A stretch of DNA of 64,000 nucleotides from Gigantopelta aegis (lineage: Eukaryota; Mollusca; Gastropoda; Neomphalida; Peltospiridae): positions 33,325,072 to 33,389,071 of the forward strand of contig NC_054711.1 in NCBI RefSeq assembly GCF_016097555.1. Direction: 5' to 3'. The notes beneath the pieces were generated by a model that was not told the DNA's origin, searched no databases, and saw nothing but the letters and a program-made list of their open reading frames with translations. A program made the position numbers and the translations under genes. This document shows positions 8,168 through 19,829 of the stretch, piece by piece (position 1 is the stretch's first letter; each line of letters opens with the position of its first letter).

Positions 8168-11042
8168 GGAAGGAAAGTTTGACATGTTTACTTTATGTAA
8201 AAAGTAGTGATGATTCAAAAAGTAGCAGTCTTATTGACCCTACTTAAGACAAAAATGCCATTTTGGCCAAAATCAGCTAATTATACAGACGGTCTACTAC
8301 TGTCCCTAATAAGCTACTGAATATTTTACATGACTATTTTTTGGTCAAGGTCTGGCCAAGGAATAAGAATCTCATCATTGCGGCCAACATTTAGCCAATA
8401 TTTGGCCCAAACCAGTCATTTTCCACAGGAATAGTAATGGAATTGTACTCGATATGAATAGCAGTAAAATTCACGAATAAATCAAATTTATGAAGCCGAA
8501 AACACAAACTGGCACTTTATGGCTTTAAAAATACAGTTTTAACTAAAATAATTTGCAGAAGAGTACACCGAAAAACAATATGAAGTACATCGTCATCACC
8601 ACGCACTACCATCATGATTACCATCACTATTCTGTCCCATTTGGCATCTGTTTGCTGGTGAAGTAACCAGTGGTAGAACACCTGTATCACCTAAAATCAA
8701 TTCTAGCCGTGATCGGTGTTTGTATGTCGAATGTTGTAAGTGAATGAAAAGAAACATAATTGTTTCTTAAAAATGAGGAACATTGCATGACGACAACCTA
8801 TAGTCAAGCCAGCTTCTCAGCTGCAGGACACCATACAAGCACTATAAGTATTCCTTTGCTTTGGGGCTTTCCATTCTATGTTGCACCATCTGTCAGCAGT
8901 TAGGTACCGCCTAGACAGGCCAGGAACAACTCGAAATGCCTTTCTATCAGCCTAATACTAAAACCAGGCAAACTGCTATGTGCAGGGTTTTATATCTCAC
9001 TAATTTGTGCACAACAGGTTTTAATTTTTGTCTATTGTGAGCACACCAAAATCTTTTTAGTGCAATAAAGTTAATAACAGCTGGTAATAGAGTTGTACGT
9101 ATTCAGAATTGCAATTCACGTTATTTTAATCTAATTACAGCTTTACATTCCATTGATTTTGAGGTGAAATATTTTGTTGTCGGCATGCTTGTACTTATTT
9201 TGAGCATACTTATTTTGGACACTCCCTTTATATTCTCAACCTTGGTGCAATCTGAAACCCTGTATGAATGTCCATATTAACAATATGGAATTGCTCTTGC
9301 TACTGGACGACACAAATGATAGCTATGCATATGTGGTTTAACCCCTGGATTCTGTCCAAACATGACTGTCACCAGAAGGGATGAAATATTTGAAATATTT
9401 AGCATCCGTGATGAACTGTGAAAGTTTCTGTAATAACAGCAAGTGCATCATTAATTCCCAGCATTGGTGGAAACTAAACTGATATGAATGGTATCTACAC
9501 ATACGTCCTTTCATTAATAGGACTGTAGTGACAAAATGTGTGGATATTTTTCAACTTTATGCTTTGTGAAATTAATGACATTGTCTATACTTCAATCGAC
9601 TACAGTCATGTATGCACTTTTAATCTGGGTGTCACCCACGTTGTCAATGGTCAACTCTTATGGCCAAAACCAGCATGCAGGAAAGTTAAATACACCTTTT
9701 CTGTTACAGTTATGGGATGGACAACATTCTTCAGTAATCAGTGTATGTTAAATGCATAATACCTAATATTACATTCACAAGTGTTGACGCATTTCCCCCT
9801 AAACAATTCATATATGCCCTATTATTTATTAATACATGTAATTCGGAACCTATTGTAGCGCAAATTAGTGTCTTCTCTATGCATTTGGATATGTAGAACG
9901 TAATGGGGCACCTGAGTACGTAGTGTCATATGTGGAGGCTGATGCTCGCCAGATGTACCATCTCCGCATGTTGTCAAACACAATATCAGGACAGAACGAT
10001 GTTGATATTATAGTCATCCTTCTGTATCAATCCTAACAGCTAAACTTCAGTATGTGGATGGACTTCAGATAAATTATTACAACAGAAAACTAAAGGTAGC
10101 TTGGTCCTGTTGTGTGCGATGCATTGCCAGATATTGATGATCTGACACGATGCGACTGCATGCCACTTTCTTCATTCTTCGAAAGAAACAGGTGAAGGAC
10201 TCGGCAGTCTTGGAGAAAACACCATCTTTGTTGGTGGCAAGCAAACGAGTGTTGTGGAAGAAAGATATGTGTTGACGTCTTGCTTTTGTGAACGAGACCA
10301 GGTTAAAATATCTTCCTACAGAAATACAAATCAACTTATCCAGTCAGGCCAATTTCCAACATGCCAGAAGTGCAATTATGTGGCACATCTAAGTGGTCCA
10401 CGAGAGGACATTCAAGCCACATATCATGGTTAGAAAGAGGCTAATGGAGTTTTCTATCACTAGGGTTTACTCACAATTAGATATACTTTTTTTTGATAAC
10501 GTGAATATGTTGCAAATAGAGATGAGAGATAATGATGATGAAGATGATACTAATGGTGACAGTTCTGATAATACACAATTATAATTGGTTCTTTTTATCA
10601 CGTTTCACTTTAAAATATAGGATTTTGTTGCTGTACATGTAAGTTATTTTGAATAATCTATGCACATTATGCTTGTTAAAAATTAACACTGATAGTCATA
10701 AAATGTTAGATTGTAATTTTTATTTGTATTTGACTTTATAAATGAGATTTTAAAAGAAATTTTTACATACTATTCATATCGAGCACAATATAATTAGTAT
10801 TCCTATGGCAAATAACCATTTTGGGCCACACATTGGCCAAATGTGGCCAAACATTTACCATGTTAATGAGATTGTTATTCTTTCGTGAGATATAGACCAC
10901 AAAATAGTACTACAAAATATTTAGATGCTTGCTTAGCTACAACATGGTAACACCAGACTAATCATTTAACAAATATCTTAACAAGACTGCTATTTTTGGA
11001 ATCAGCACCACGTAAAGTAGGCTCATCAAACCTTACTTACCT
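8168..11042. mobile_element. Decayed DNA transposon with ~260-bp terminal inverted repeats
   Basis: The first ~290 bases (8168-8460) match the reverse complement of the last ~270 (10775-11042) in collinear order. Shared words include GTTTGA, ACTTTA, TGATTC, AAAAATAGCAGTCTT, a TTTGGCCAA cluster, AATAAGAATCTCATC/AATAACAATCTCATT, CACAGGAATAGTAAT/CATAGGAATACTAAT and CTCGATATGAATAG. Several TGGCCAA palindromes lie in the sub-terminal part and could be protein-binding sites. The ends are blurred and no target-site duplication could be fixed. The interior holds remnants of one protein (see 9935-10230). The superfamily is not assigned. Confidence 0.7.
9935..10230 (+). pseudogene. Remnant of a PIN/FEN1-like protein inside the long-TIR transposon
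   Basis: In one frame lie EADARQMYHLRM (from 9935), NDVDIIVIL (from 9995), then ALPDIDDLTRCD (from 10121), followed by SSFFERN, KDSAVLEKTPS and ASKRVLW. The spacing of acidic motifs (EAD, DVD, RCD) resembles the order EADTRML.H / DTDV.VL / LTGCD..SAFFGKGK.KALKLLEK. I recall that order from uncharacterised transposon-associated invertebrate proteins, and it parallels EAE / SDDSD / GSDY..GI.G in FEN1/PIN nucleases. The frame carries a stop between the second and third motifs and shifts later, so it is dead. The family assignment is from memory and inference. Confidence 0.4.
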
Positions 11043-11049
11043 AAAACTA

Positions 11050-11660
11050 TGATTCAAGCCCTATGCCTCTTCGACTATAGCTATTACGGCGGTGATATTT
11101 TGTTTTGGGTGGGGTCGGGAGAAGTCCAGGGTAAGGCCACCACACCCCATCTGAACGTCCCCATGCTGAGCACGGCTTACATCTAATAGTTGTATGAACA
11201 TAAAGAGTACGCCTTGATTTCTAAATAGTACAAAAAGTCAGAGAAGACTAGGTTTCTTGGATATTACATTTTGTCATTTCAACAAACCATGTGTACTTAT
11301 CAAGTAGTATTTGTTGTGGCAGTTAAAGGATTTGTTAGGATTTGGGTGTGTTTTTATGAGTTTGTAAAAAAAAACCCCAATACTAAATAGGAATTAAATG
11401 TAATATTAAGAAAAAACGTAGGCGTAAAATAATTCAACAGAACAGTAGCATTCACTATGGCTTCGGGATTTGAACATTTTAAAACTACATAATGGTGTTT
11501 AAGTAGTCGCCAAGCGTGTTTGTCAGTAAAATTCCAAGATTCAACAGCTATAATTGTTGGGAGGGTTGACATGGATTTCCCTCGATCGTTGTTCAATTAA
11601 ATCGTTTTGGGTGATAAAGGAGCTTTTGTATTCCAAATGAATGTAATTTTCATTTTTAAT
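11050..11660. other. No gene recognised
   Basis: This is mixed unique-looking sequence. An 80-residue open frame at 11354-11596 (-) shows no domain, signal or splice context. Confidence 0.35.
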
Positions 11661-11667
11661 CCATGTT

Positions 11668-12112
11668 TAGAGTTTGTTTTGTTTAACGACACCACTAGAG
11701 AACATTGATTTATTAATCATCGGCTATTGTATGTCAAACATTTGGTAATTCTGACATATAGTTTTTCGATTAGTAACAAGATATCTTTTATATGCACTAT
11801 CCCACAGACAGGATGGCACATATCACAGCCTTTGATATACCAGTCGTGATGCACTGGCTGGAACGAGATATAGCCCAAAGGGCACACCGACGGGGATGTT
11901 TCGAGAAATACAGTCTTTGAATCCGTTACATGGGCTGCTTCTACCGAGACAGCAGCAGGGAATCTTCTTTGTACCCACAAACAGGACAGCAGATACCACG
12001 GCCTCCGATATATCAGTCGTGAATCACAGTTTGGGACGAAGGGGTTCGATCCCACGTCCTAAGCACGTCAGGCGAGCGCTCCGTGGACTGAACTAAAGCC
12101 CACCCCTCTGGA
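11668..12112 (-). mobile_element. Composite of two SINE-A copies
   Basis: Read on the minus strand, a tRNA-like head with box B GGGTTCGATCCC near 12046-12060 leads into a SINE body, then a 3' half ending in CGTTAAACAAAACAAAC at 11672. The body words are present twice (CCACAGACAGGATGGCACAT near 11800 and CCCACAAACAGGACAGCAG near 11968), so one copy has joined another. Confidence 0.75.
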
Positions 12113-12149
12113 CGATAGCACACACCCTAAACCCAGTGGACATTTTTGA

Positions 12150-12265
12150 ATATATATCTCTATATATATATTTATATATATCTATATCTATATCTATATA
12201 TATATATCTATATCTATATCTATATATGTGTGTGTGTGCGTGCGTGTGTGTATGTGTGTGTGTGT
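12150..12265. repeat. TATC/TA and TG microsatellite
   Basis: (TATATC)n and (TA)n give way to (TG)n with TGCG variants. Confidence 0.9.
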
Positions 12266-12574
12266 GAGCCATTTTAACCCTCCCTCTCCTAAAAGAAATG
12301 TCTGCTAATGTTTCAACCCTAGCCGGATTTTATCAACATCAGTGACACGTGGGTACAACATAATTGCATTCCGGACCTTGCCTGTAGGCAATAAAATGAC
12401 ATCATATGTCTGATCATATAGCCATCTGTCATCGTTACCTCACGGCGATGTCATAATGAAAGTTCATTATGTGTTTCAGCTGATACAGACTTGCTATGAA
12501 CACTTTGTAAAGTCATTTTCTCACACATGTAACATCATACCATACAGTAATATACCCCATGCATATAGTTCGGT

Positions 12575-12977
12575 TAAAGGGCATTCTGTTTAAGGATCAC
12601 TCGATAGCCGAGAACATATCGTGGCAAGTCTGCAAGTTGCCGGCGATTCGAGTCCCAGAACGCCATGAGACAATTTGTGAAGTCAGAAAGGATTTAGTTA
12701 TCCCCTGCGTCAGTGTGTTAATATCTATGTATGTAATAGTCAAACCCGACACAAAAAACATATAAATATCCATACATCAATACATACGCACATACAGACA
12801 GAGAGTGAGACACACATACATATATACATACGGCATGGGACAATTTGTGAGGCCAGAAAGGATTTAATTATCCCCTGCGCCAGTGCGTTAATATCTATGT
12901 ATATAATAGTCAACCTCGACATACAATATATAGATATTCATACATCAATACATACATACATACATACATACATACAT
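12575..12977 (+). mobile_element. SINE-D (tRNA-derived) with duplicated body and CATA tail
   Basis: The head GATAGCCGAGAACATATCG (box A-like) and GGCGATTCGAGTCCC (box B) is followed by AATTTGTGAAGTCAGAAAGG and TTATCCCCTGCGTCAGTGTG. The body recurs at 12836-12925 (AATTTGTGAGGCCAGAAAGG) and ends in a (CATA)n tail to 12977. This head differs from SINE-A and SINE-C. Confidence 0.65.
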
Positions 12978-13371
12978 AAAATTGTCTTCTCATGATACAC
13001 CATTCCTCGAAATATTGTTAAAAATGTAAAAATAAAATCCCATTGGCACTCAAAATGTCGTACAACTGACAGACTTTATCAAAGCTGTCGGTTTTTTAAA
13101 TCCATTTTAAGCATATCACACAACAAACTTGGAAATACTTTATCAAAGCTGCCCCTGCGCGTGCTGTAACCTCACCGTGGTGCAGGGGTGTAACATTCTC
13201 TTTGAGAATGGCCAATACAGAACAAATTACCTTGTTTTCTTTGAGATACAATTGAAATTTTGAGTAAAAGTCAGTATCTATCTGTGATATTTGTATTTTT
13301 GCAGTTCTTTACACTGTTTTTATTTAAGTCTTGAATTTTTATATAGATGTTGATCATCACTTTATTTGTTT

Positions 13372-13454
13372 GCATTACCATAGTTTGACACCCAATAGCT
13401 GATGTATTTTTCGTGCTGGTGTGTCGTTAAACATTCATTCATTCATTCATTCAT
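13372..13454 (+). mobile_element. SINE 3' tail with (ATTC)n
   Basis: ATAGTTTGACACCCAATAGC, then GTGCTGGTGTGTCGTTAAAC and (ATTC)n. The same tail form occurs at 23112-23165. It resembles the SINE-A 3' domain but ends in ATTC repeats. Confidence 0.65.
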
Positions 13455-13675
13455 TATCAAAGCTGCGACCAAATACGTTGATAGAGGAAACAAATGATTT
13501 TGTTAAAACGGCAGTCTGTATTTTGCATTAAGAAGCGGTGTTATAAGATGGAAAATATTATTGAAATATTTGTTTTCATTATTAAGCATTAAGAATAGAT
13601 AGCTGCGTTCTGTTTTCATTCAATAAAATGCGTCGTTCTTGAAAACCCGTTCGTTGTGTTTAGTTAGCTACATAC

Positions 13676-13935
13676 AAATTTAGTTTTCAGTATATTCACG
13701 CTCTAAAGATGAACGTCGTCTGTTCTGTTTAGTTTTCACTATATTCACGCTCTAAAGATGAACGTCGTCTGTTCTATTTAGTTTTCACTATATTCACGCT
13801 CTAAAGATGAACGTCGTCTGTTCTATTTAGTTTTCACTATATTCACGCTCTAAAGATGAACGTCGTCTGTTCTGTTTAGTTTTCACTATATCCACGCTCT
13901 AAAGATGAACGTCGTCTGTTCTATTTACTAGCATA
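13676..13935. repeat. 49-50-bp minisatellite, about 5 copies
   Basis: Units contain TTTTCACTATATTCACGCTC and AAAGATGAACGTCGTCTGTT and are nearly identical, so the expansion is young. Confidence 0.9.
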
Positions 13936-13959
13936 TAAAACGTCAGAATTGTCTTCTTT

Positions 13960-14600
13960 CTAGAAGATAGACTGTCAAATATTTAATGTTACTTCCAAAA
14001 TATCTCACTATTAATTTGTAAAGACTGCCTCAAAGAATCACGTACGTGTGACGTTTCAGAACTATCTGATCGAAACTGTAGTTTTTGTATTTTCAATTTC
14101 AATTTTAAAAATATATAATAAAATTTCCTAATTATCTCTCATTTAGTTTGTTTACACTGCCCCTAAAATAATTATATCGAGTTTCAGACCTATCCAGTTT
14201 CAAAGTTTCAATGTTAAATTTCTATTTAAATTTTAACAATTGATTAAAAGTTTTAATACATTCAAAATGTCCGAAATATATCTCTATTAGTTTGTGAAGA
14301 CTGTCCCTGGGAATTATTATATTGAATTTCAGAACTATCCAATCAAAGCTTTAGAAGAAGATAGACTTTTAAATATTCAATGTTAGGTTACAGTTTTAAA
14401 ACTTAATAAAAATAAAATAAATACAAATATTTGAATTTCCGAAATATCTCTCTAGTATGTTGTGCAGACTGCCCCTGGGGATGACAGTACTAAGTTTCAG
14501 AACATCCAAGTCAAAGCTTTAGGAAAATATAGACTTGAAACAAAAAGTTGATGGACGGACAGACGGACGGACGACAGACAAATCGGTATCAGAAAGTGTT
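13960..14600. repeat. Degenerate ~145-bp tandem repeat, 4 copies
   Basis: Four diverged copies share TTTGTAAAGACTGCC-like words (near 14019, 14149, 14293 and 14459), then GTTTCAGAACTATCC, TCAAAGCTTTAG and ATAGACTT. The last copy runs into GATGGACGGACAGACGGACG at 14550. The copies are far more diverged than in other arrays here, implying an old duplication. Confidence 0.6.
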
Positions 14601-14784
14601 CGCTTGCGAATGTCTTTAAGAAGCTAAAACACAAAACAAACTCCCAACAAGAAGTCCGCCAAACCAACATAAAACCACCAGCTGAATATCAGCCTAAGAT
14701 AACAACATAAAGCGCCCCTTTCAATAAATACACGCGAAAGGGGTGTCGTCCCAATTGATCGAAATGCCAACTGGTAGAAAAATG

Positions 14785-14905
14785 TCATGTCATGTCATAG
14801 GGTTTTACGTGCACATTCAGAACAAGCTGTTGTAGTGCACGCCTGTCGTGGGCACAAGAGCCGGCCTTGGCCGTCTCCTCCGTCCATGACAGGAAAGGTG
14901 GGAGG
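14785..14905. repeat. Dispersed repeat fragment
   Basis: (TGTCA)n is followed by GGTTTTACGTGCACATTCAG, GTTGTAGTGCACGCCTGTCG, GCCGGCCTTGGCCGTCTCCT and CCGTCCATGACAGG. I recall this block as a dispersed mollusc repeat; it cannot be classified here. Confidence 0.4.
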
Positions 14906-15059
14906 AGGGGAGAGGAGGGACCGCCTGCACTGGCAGGTGCAAGGGAGCACCAGCAGCCCGATCAAATCGGTAGCAGGCGGGTGGGGGTGGTGGTGGTGCT
15001 ATGGAATTTGAATGGAGCAGTTAAATGCCAAAGAGAAAAGGGTGCACAATTTTGATTGA

Positions 15060-16140
15060 GGGAATTTGGCGCAATTTTGAACGGTCGGTCGAAAGGTAAA
15101 TGGCCGAGCTAATATAGGTTTTGATATTAGTGAATCGAGAGTAGCTCGTTAATTTTAGACCTCTACGATGCTGTGGTGTCTTCCTAGGTTGCCCATAGGG
15201 CCCTTATAAAAATAAGTATTCGTCTTTTATATAGCCAGTACCTGATTACCCGTGTATGTAATGAACATGGCCTCTTCATGTTTATACAACTTTTGATTAT
15301 AGACGCACAATGGTTTATTTACCAATGTACATAAACGGGCTGCCGTACATAAACATATTTTCTCCAGTTTTTCATTCGAGTCGGACAATAGCTTATTTAC
15401 CAATATACGTTATCCATGGCCTTGAAAGAATGAATATTTTAAAATGTTGAAAAATGTTTTACTTTTTGTGAAATAAGCATTTTTAGATGGAGACTTTTTT
15501 AATTATTTACAGACATTCACTACATTCAATACATGAATTATTTCGATATTTGTCATATTTGCATACTTTATGCGTTAAGCGATATCTATACCATCTGTAC
15601 AATAATAATCGGTGTCCAAATAATCTGGAACAGTTCATTATAATGACTGAGGTAACAACATTGAGGTAAGACCATTGAACGATATCTATCGTTGTTTTAA
15701 CAGAATTGGGAATTCGACCAAATGGGAGTAAGCCACGAAATGTATATGTCATTTTCTAACGTTTTTGTTATCAGCAGTTAGTATTTCCAGATAACTGAAC
15801 ATAGACGACTGCACACCACATAAAGACCAGAGCACATCATATAGTGATGACAGCTGTATCCAAACACATCTAGTCTAGCCGACCAAGGTTACATCTCTGT
15901 CACTAGAACAAGTAGAATAATAATCTTTAGTCAGTGGGTCACAGTATGTAGTGGGTCACAGTATGTAGTGGGGGAGGCACAAACCATATTCTTATCTTTA
16001 TTTATATACAGTAGGTAAAAGAAACCGTACATTTTCGTCCTTGGGGTGGGATGGGGTATGCATATTTTCGGGACACTCGAATGAGGAGATATGGAACCTA
16101 GCACCCCCTCTCTAACCGTGCCTGTGTTATATTTAGGTAG
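15060..16140. other. No gene recognised
   Basis: Two direct copies of GGGTCACAGTATGTAGTG lie at about 15935-15970. Nothing else is supported. The overlapping short open frames lack domain signals. Confidence 0.35.
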
Positions 16141-16164
16141 GCGATGAAAACATTTGAGCTGTTG

Positions 16165-16345
16165 AATTTGAATTTGAATTCTCGTTCCAACCAGTGCACC
16201 ACGGCTGGTCAAAAGCCGTGGTATGTGTTTTCCTGTCTGTGGAAAAGTGCATATAAAAGATAGGGAAAATGTAGCGGGTTTCCTCTGATGGCTACGAGTC
16301 CGAATCACCAAATGTTTGACATCCAATAGCCTGTGATGTCTGAAT
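16165..16345 (+). mobile_element. SINE-A, head-truncated
   Basis: From TTCTCGTTCCAACCAGTGCA through AAAGCCGTGGTATGTGTTTT, TGCATATAAAAGATAG, GTAGCGGGTTTCCTC and AAATGTTTGACATCCAATAG. The tRNA head and extreme 3' end are missing. It lies 20-30 bases from the opposite-strand SINE that follows, giving a converging SINE pair. Confidence 0.8.
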
Positions 16346-16363
16346 CATAGGGGAAAAAGAAGA

Positions 16364-16672
16364 AGAAAGAAATGTTATATTTAACGACGCACTCAACACA
16401 TGTTATTTACGGTTATATGGCGTCAGACCACACAGATATCGAGAGAGGAAACCCGCTGTCGCCACTTCATGGGCTAAACGTTTCGATTAGCAGCAAGGGT
16501 TCTTTTATATGCACCATACCACAGACAGGGTAGTACATACCACGCCCTTCGATATACCAGGCGTGGTGCACTGTCTGGAACGAGAAATAGCCCATGGGCC
16601 CACCGACAGTAATCGATCCCAGACCGACCGCGCGCTCTACCATGGGGCTACGTCCCGCCCCTTGAATCATAG
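16364..16672 (-). mobile_element. SINE-B (SINE-A head and body, alternative 3' tail)
   Basis: On the minus strand the head (GGGCGGGACGTAGCCCCATG, then GGATCGATTAC at the box-B position) and body match SINE-A. The 3' part instead contains CGACAGCGGGTTTCC, GACGCCATATAACC and GTTGAGTGCGTCGTTAAAT. The same alternative tail is used at 31512-31826 and in SINE-C at 55006-55398. Confidence 0.85.
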
Positions 16673-18545
16673 GATGGAAGCCATCAGGGTCCCACGACTG
16701 GCATATCAAAGAACTTGGTACGTATGCCTATCTTGTCCCGCCCCTTGAATCGTAGGATGGAAGCCATCAGGGTCCCACGACTGGCATATCAAAGAACTTG
16801 GTACGTATGCCTAACTTGTCCCGCCCCTTGAATCGTAGGATGGAAGCCACCAGGGTCCCACGACTGGCATATCAAAGAACTTGGTACGTATGTCTATCTT
16901 GTCCCGCCCCTTGAATCGTAGGATGGAAGCCATCGGGGTCCCACGACTGGCATATCAAAGAACTTGGTACGTATGTCTATCTCGTCCCGCCCCTTGAATC
17001 ATAGGATGGAAGCCATCAGGGTCCCACGACTGACATATCAAAGAACTTGGTACGTATGTCTATCTCGTCCCGCCCCTTGAATCATAGGATGGAAGCCATC
17101 AGGGTCCCACGACTGGCATATCAAAGAACTTGGTACGTATGCCTATCTTGTCCCGCCCCTTGAATCGTAGGATGGAAGCCATCAGGGTCCCACGACTGGC
17201 ATATCAAAGAACTTGGTACGTATGCCTATCTTGTCCCGCCCCTTGAATCGTAGGATGGAAGCCATCGGGGTCCCACGACTGGCATATCAAAGAACTTGGT
17301 ACGTATGCCTATCTTGTCTGTCAGATTCCTCGCAGCTAACTAGAAATGTAGAGGCTTTCCTTGAATCATAGGATGGAAGCCATCAGGGTCCCACGACTGG
17401 CATATCAAAGAACTTGGTACGTATGCCTATCTTGTCCCGCCCCTTGAATCGTAGGATGGAAGCCATCAGGGTCCCACGACTGGCATATCAAAGAACTTGG
17501 TACATATGCCTATCTTGTCCCGCCCCTTGAATCGTAGGATGGAAGCCATCAGGGTCCCACGACTGGCATATCAAAGAACTTGGTACGTATGCCTATCTTG
17601 TCCCGCCCCTTGAATCGTAGGATGGAAGCCATCAGGGTCCCACGACTGGCATATCAAAGAACTTGGTACGTATGCCTATCTTGTCTGTCAGATTCCTCGC
17701 AGCTAACTAGAAATGTAGAGGCTTTCCTTGAATCATAGGATGGAAGCCATCAGGGTCCCACGACTGGCATATCAAAGAACTTGGTACGTATGCCTATCTT
17801 GTCCCGCCCCTTGAATCGTAGGATGGAAGCCATCAGGGTCCCACGACTGGCATATCAAAGAACTTGGTACATATGCCTATCTTGTCCCGCCCCTTGAATC
17901 GTAGGATGGAAGCCATCAGGGTCCCACGACTGGCATATCAAAGAACTTGGTACGTATGCCTATCTTGTCCCGCCCCTTGAATCGTAGGATGGAAGCCATC
18001 AGGGTCCCACGACTGGCATATCAAAGAACTTGGTACGTATGCCTATCTTGTCCTGCCCCTTGAATCGTAGGATGGAAGCCATCAGGGTCCCACGACTGGC
18101 ATATCAAAGAACTTGGTACGTATGCCTATCTTGTCCCGCCCCTTGAATCGTAGGATGGAAGCCACCAGGGTCCCACGACTGGCATATCAAAGATCTTGGT
18201 ACGTATGCCTATCTTGTCCCGCCCCTTGAATCGTAGGATGGAAGCCATCAGGGTCCCACGACTGGCATATCAAAGAACTTGGTACGTATGCCTATCTTGT
18301 CCCGCCCCTTGAATCGTAGGATGGAAGCCACCAGGGTCCCACGACTGGCATATCAAAGAACTTGGTACGTATGCCTATCTTGTCTGTCAGATTCCTCGCA
18401 GCTAACTAGAAATGTAGAGGCTTTCCACAGAATAATAGGATGGAAGCCATCAGGGTCCCACGACTGGCATATCAAAGAACTTGGTACGTATGCCTATCTT
18501 GTCTGTCAGATTCCTCGCAGCTAACTAGAAATGTAGAGGCTTTCC
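16655..18545. repeat. 83-bp minisatellite derived from a SINE, ~22 copies
   Basis: The 83-bp unit contains CCCGCCCCTTGAATCGTAGG, ATGGAAGCCATCAGGGTC, CCACGACTGGCATATCAAAG and GTACGTATGCCTATCTTGTC. The last two segments are the SINE body. At 17318, 17680, 18383 and 18503 units extend into CTGTCAGATTCCTCGCAGCT, AACTAGAAATGTAGAGGC, the next SINE segment. The two inner extensions are about 363 bases apart, giving a higher-order repeat. A SINE borders it on the left and a SINE 3' end on the right (18541-18632). Confidence 0.9.
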
Positions 18546-18632
18546 ACAGAATTATCAAATGCTTGACATCCAGTAACCAGTGATGTGATGATGATAAATG
18601 TGCTCTAGTTATGTCGTTAAATAAAAGAACAA
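18541..18632 (+). mobile_element. SINE-A 3' end
   Basis: AATTATCAAATGCTTGACAT, CCAGTAACCAGTGATGTGAT and ATGTGCTCTAGTTATGTCGT, then TAAATAAAAG. It is continuous with the last array unit, so array and tail came from one SINE. Confidence 0.85.
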
Positions 18633-19034
18633 CTCCGTTAGGGAAAGCCGTTTTTAGTTGATACGCTGCTTATATCAGTTTCATTAGTAAAAATGCTAAA
18701 ATTATAAGTACTGGAAACTGATTTGCTCCAACAAAACTATACATAAACTTTGTGCGTGAACTTAACATTTGACATCCTACAATTTAGCCAGAGGGTGAAG
18801 GAAGTTCGTCATTAGTTCAATTTCCTGTCTGTCATTAAAAACATCAGTCTTTGCACTTCGCAGTGTATACTTTGTTATGTAAAACATTCAGCGAGTTTGA
18901 ACTTCAACATTTTTGTAACTACATTAACAGACTGAAAAGACATGCTAAAATTGCTTGGGAGGTAAATAAGTAAGCTTACAGATTGAGTTACAGTAGGTAA
19001 TCCATATATTTGACTACCCCGATGTTAGAATATT

Positions 19035-19126
19035 CCTCTAACAACAACGACAACAGCGACAACAAACAAACAAAAACCCACAAAACAAAACAAGTACAAA
19101 AACACACACCTACACACACGCGCGCG

Positions 19127-19160
<34 letters not shown>

Positions 19161-19165
19161 AAACC
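19035..19165. repeat. AACAA / CA / CG microsatellites
   Basis: AACAACAACGACAACAG-type repeats are followed by (CA)n interrupted by (CG)7 near 19119-19134. Confidence 0.9.
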
Positions 19166-19274
19166 CCCCACAAAATAAACAATAATTTCGATTTGGTTTG
19201 ACTTAAAAAGGAAATAACAAAAGTGTTATATTTTTATTAGCAATTTGTAAAGCCACAGCAATACTCACCCAGTT

Positions 19275-19815
19275 AAGGTCGTGGTATGTGCTTTCCTGTC
19301 TGTGGGAAAGTGCATATAAAAGATCCCTTGTTGCATAAAACAAAATGCAGCAGGTTTTTTCTGATGACTACGTGCATAACAGTACACGGGGGTGGGGGGG
19401 GGGTGGGGGGTGGGTGCAACTGCCGCCCTAGTGTTGAAGCAAAACCTCAAATTCGGGCAAACATTATACAGACATTCGGGGAAAATGTGCTAACCTGAGA
19501 CCTTTTTATGTATTTCCATTATTCTATACAGAAAATTAATTGTAATCCATGTAAAAATGCGTAGTGACTCGTTTGCATGCAACCCTATATAGCTGTTTGG
19601 TAGTAATGCTAATATGAATAACTGTTGTAATCCAGATTCGGGCATTTTCGTTTAATTGGGGCAAAACCCCGTTTGCACCTGTACAAGAAACGGGAGCCCG
19701 TACGCCTATGACTACGTGTCAGAATTACCAAATGTTTAACATCCAATAGTTGATGATTAATTAATCAATGCGCTCTAGCAGTATCGTTAAACAAAACGAA
19801 CTTTTTTTCTCCATG
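19275..19815 (+). mobile_element. SINE-A interrupted by a MITE
   Basis: The 5' part (19275-19374) contains GTGGTATGTGCTTTCCTGTC and GTGCATATAAAAGATCCC. The 3' part (19711-19815) continues with GTCAGAATTACCAAATGTTT and GTATCGTTAAACAAAACGAA. The two parts are collinear once the inserted element at 19375-19710 is removed. Confidence 0.85.
19375..19710. mobile_element. hAT-like poly-G MITE, copy 1 (inserted in a SINE)
   Basis: It is flanked by a perfect 8-bp duplication ACTACGTG (19367-19374 and 19711-19718) inside the SINE. Ends are CATAACAGTACACGGGG and CCCGTACGCCTATG, which pair imperfectly. A G/T-rich tract lies just inside the 5' end, and TTCGGGCATTTTCGTTTAA near the 3' end. Copy 2 at 34852-35232 shares TIRs and internal words in the opposite orientation. 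An 8-bp target duplication and short TIRs fit the hAT superfamily. Confidence 0.75.
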
Positions 19816-19829
19816 GAGTTTGAAATGAT

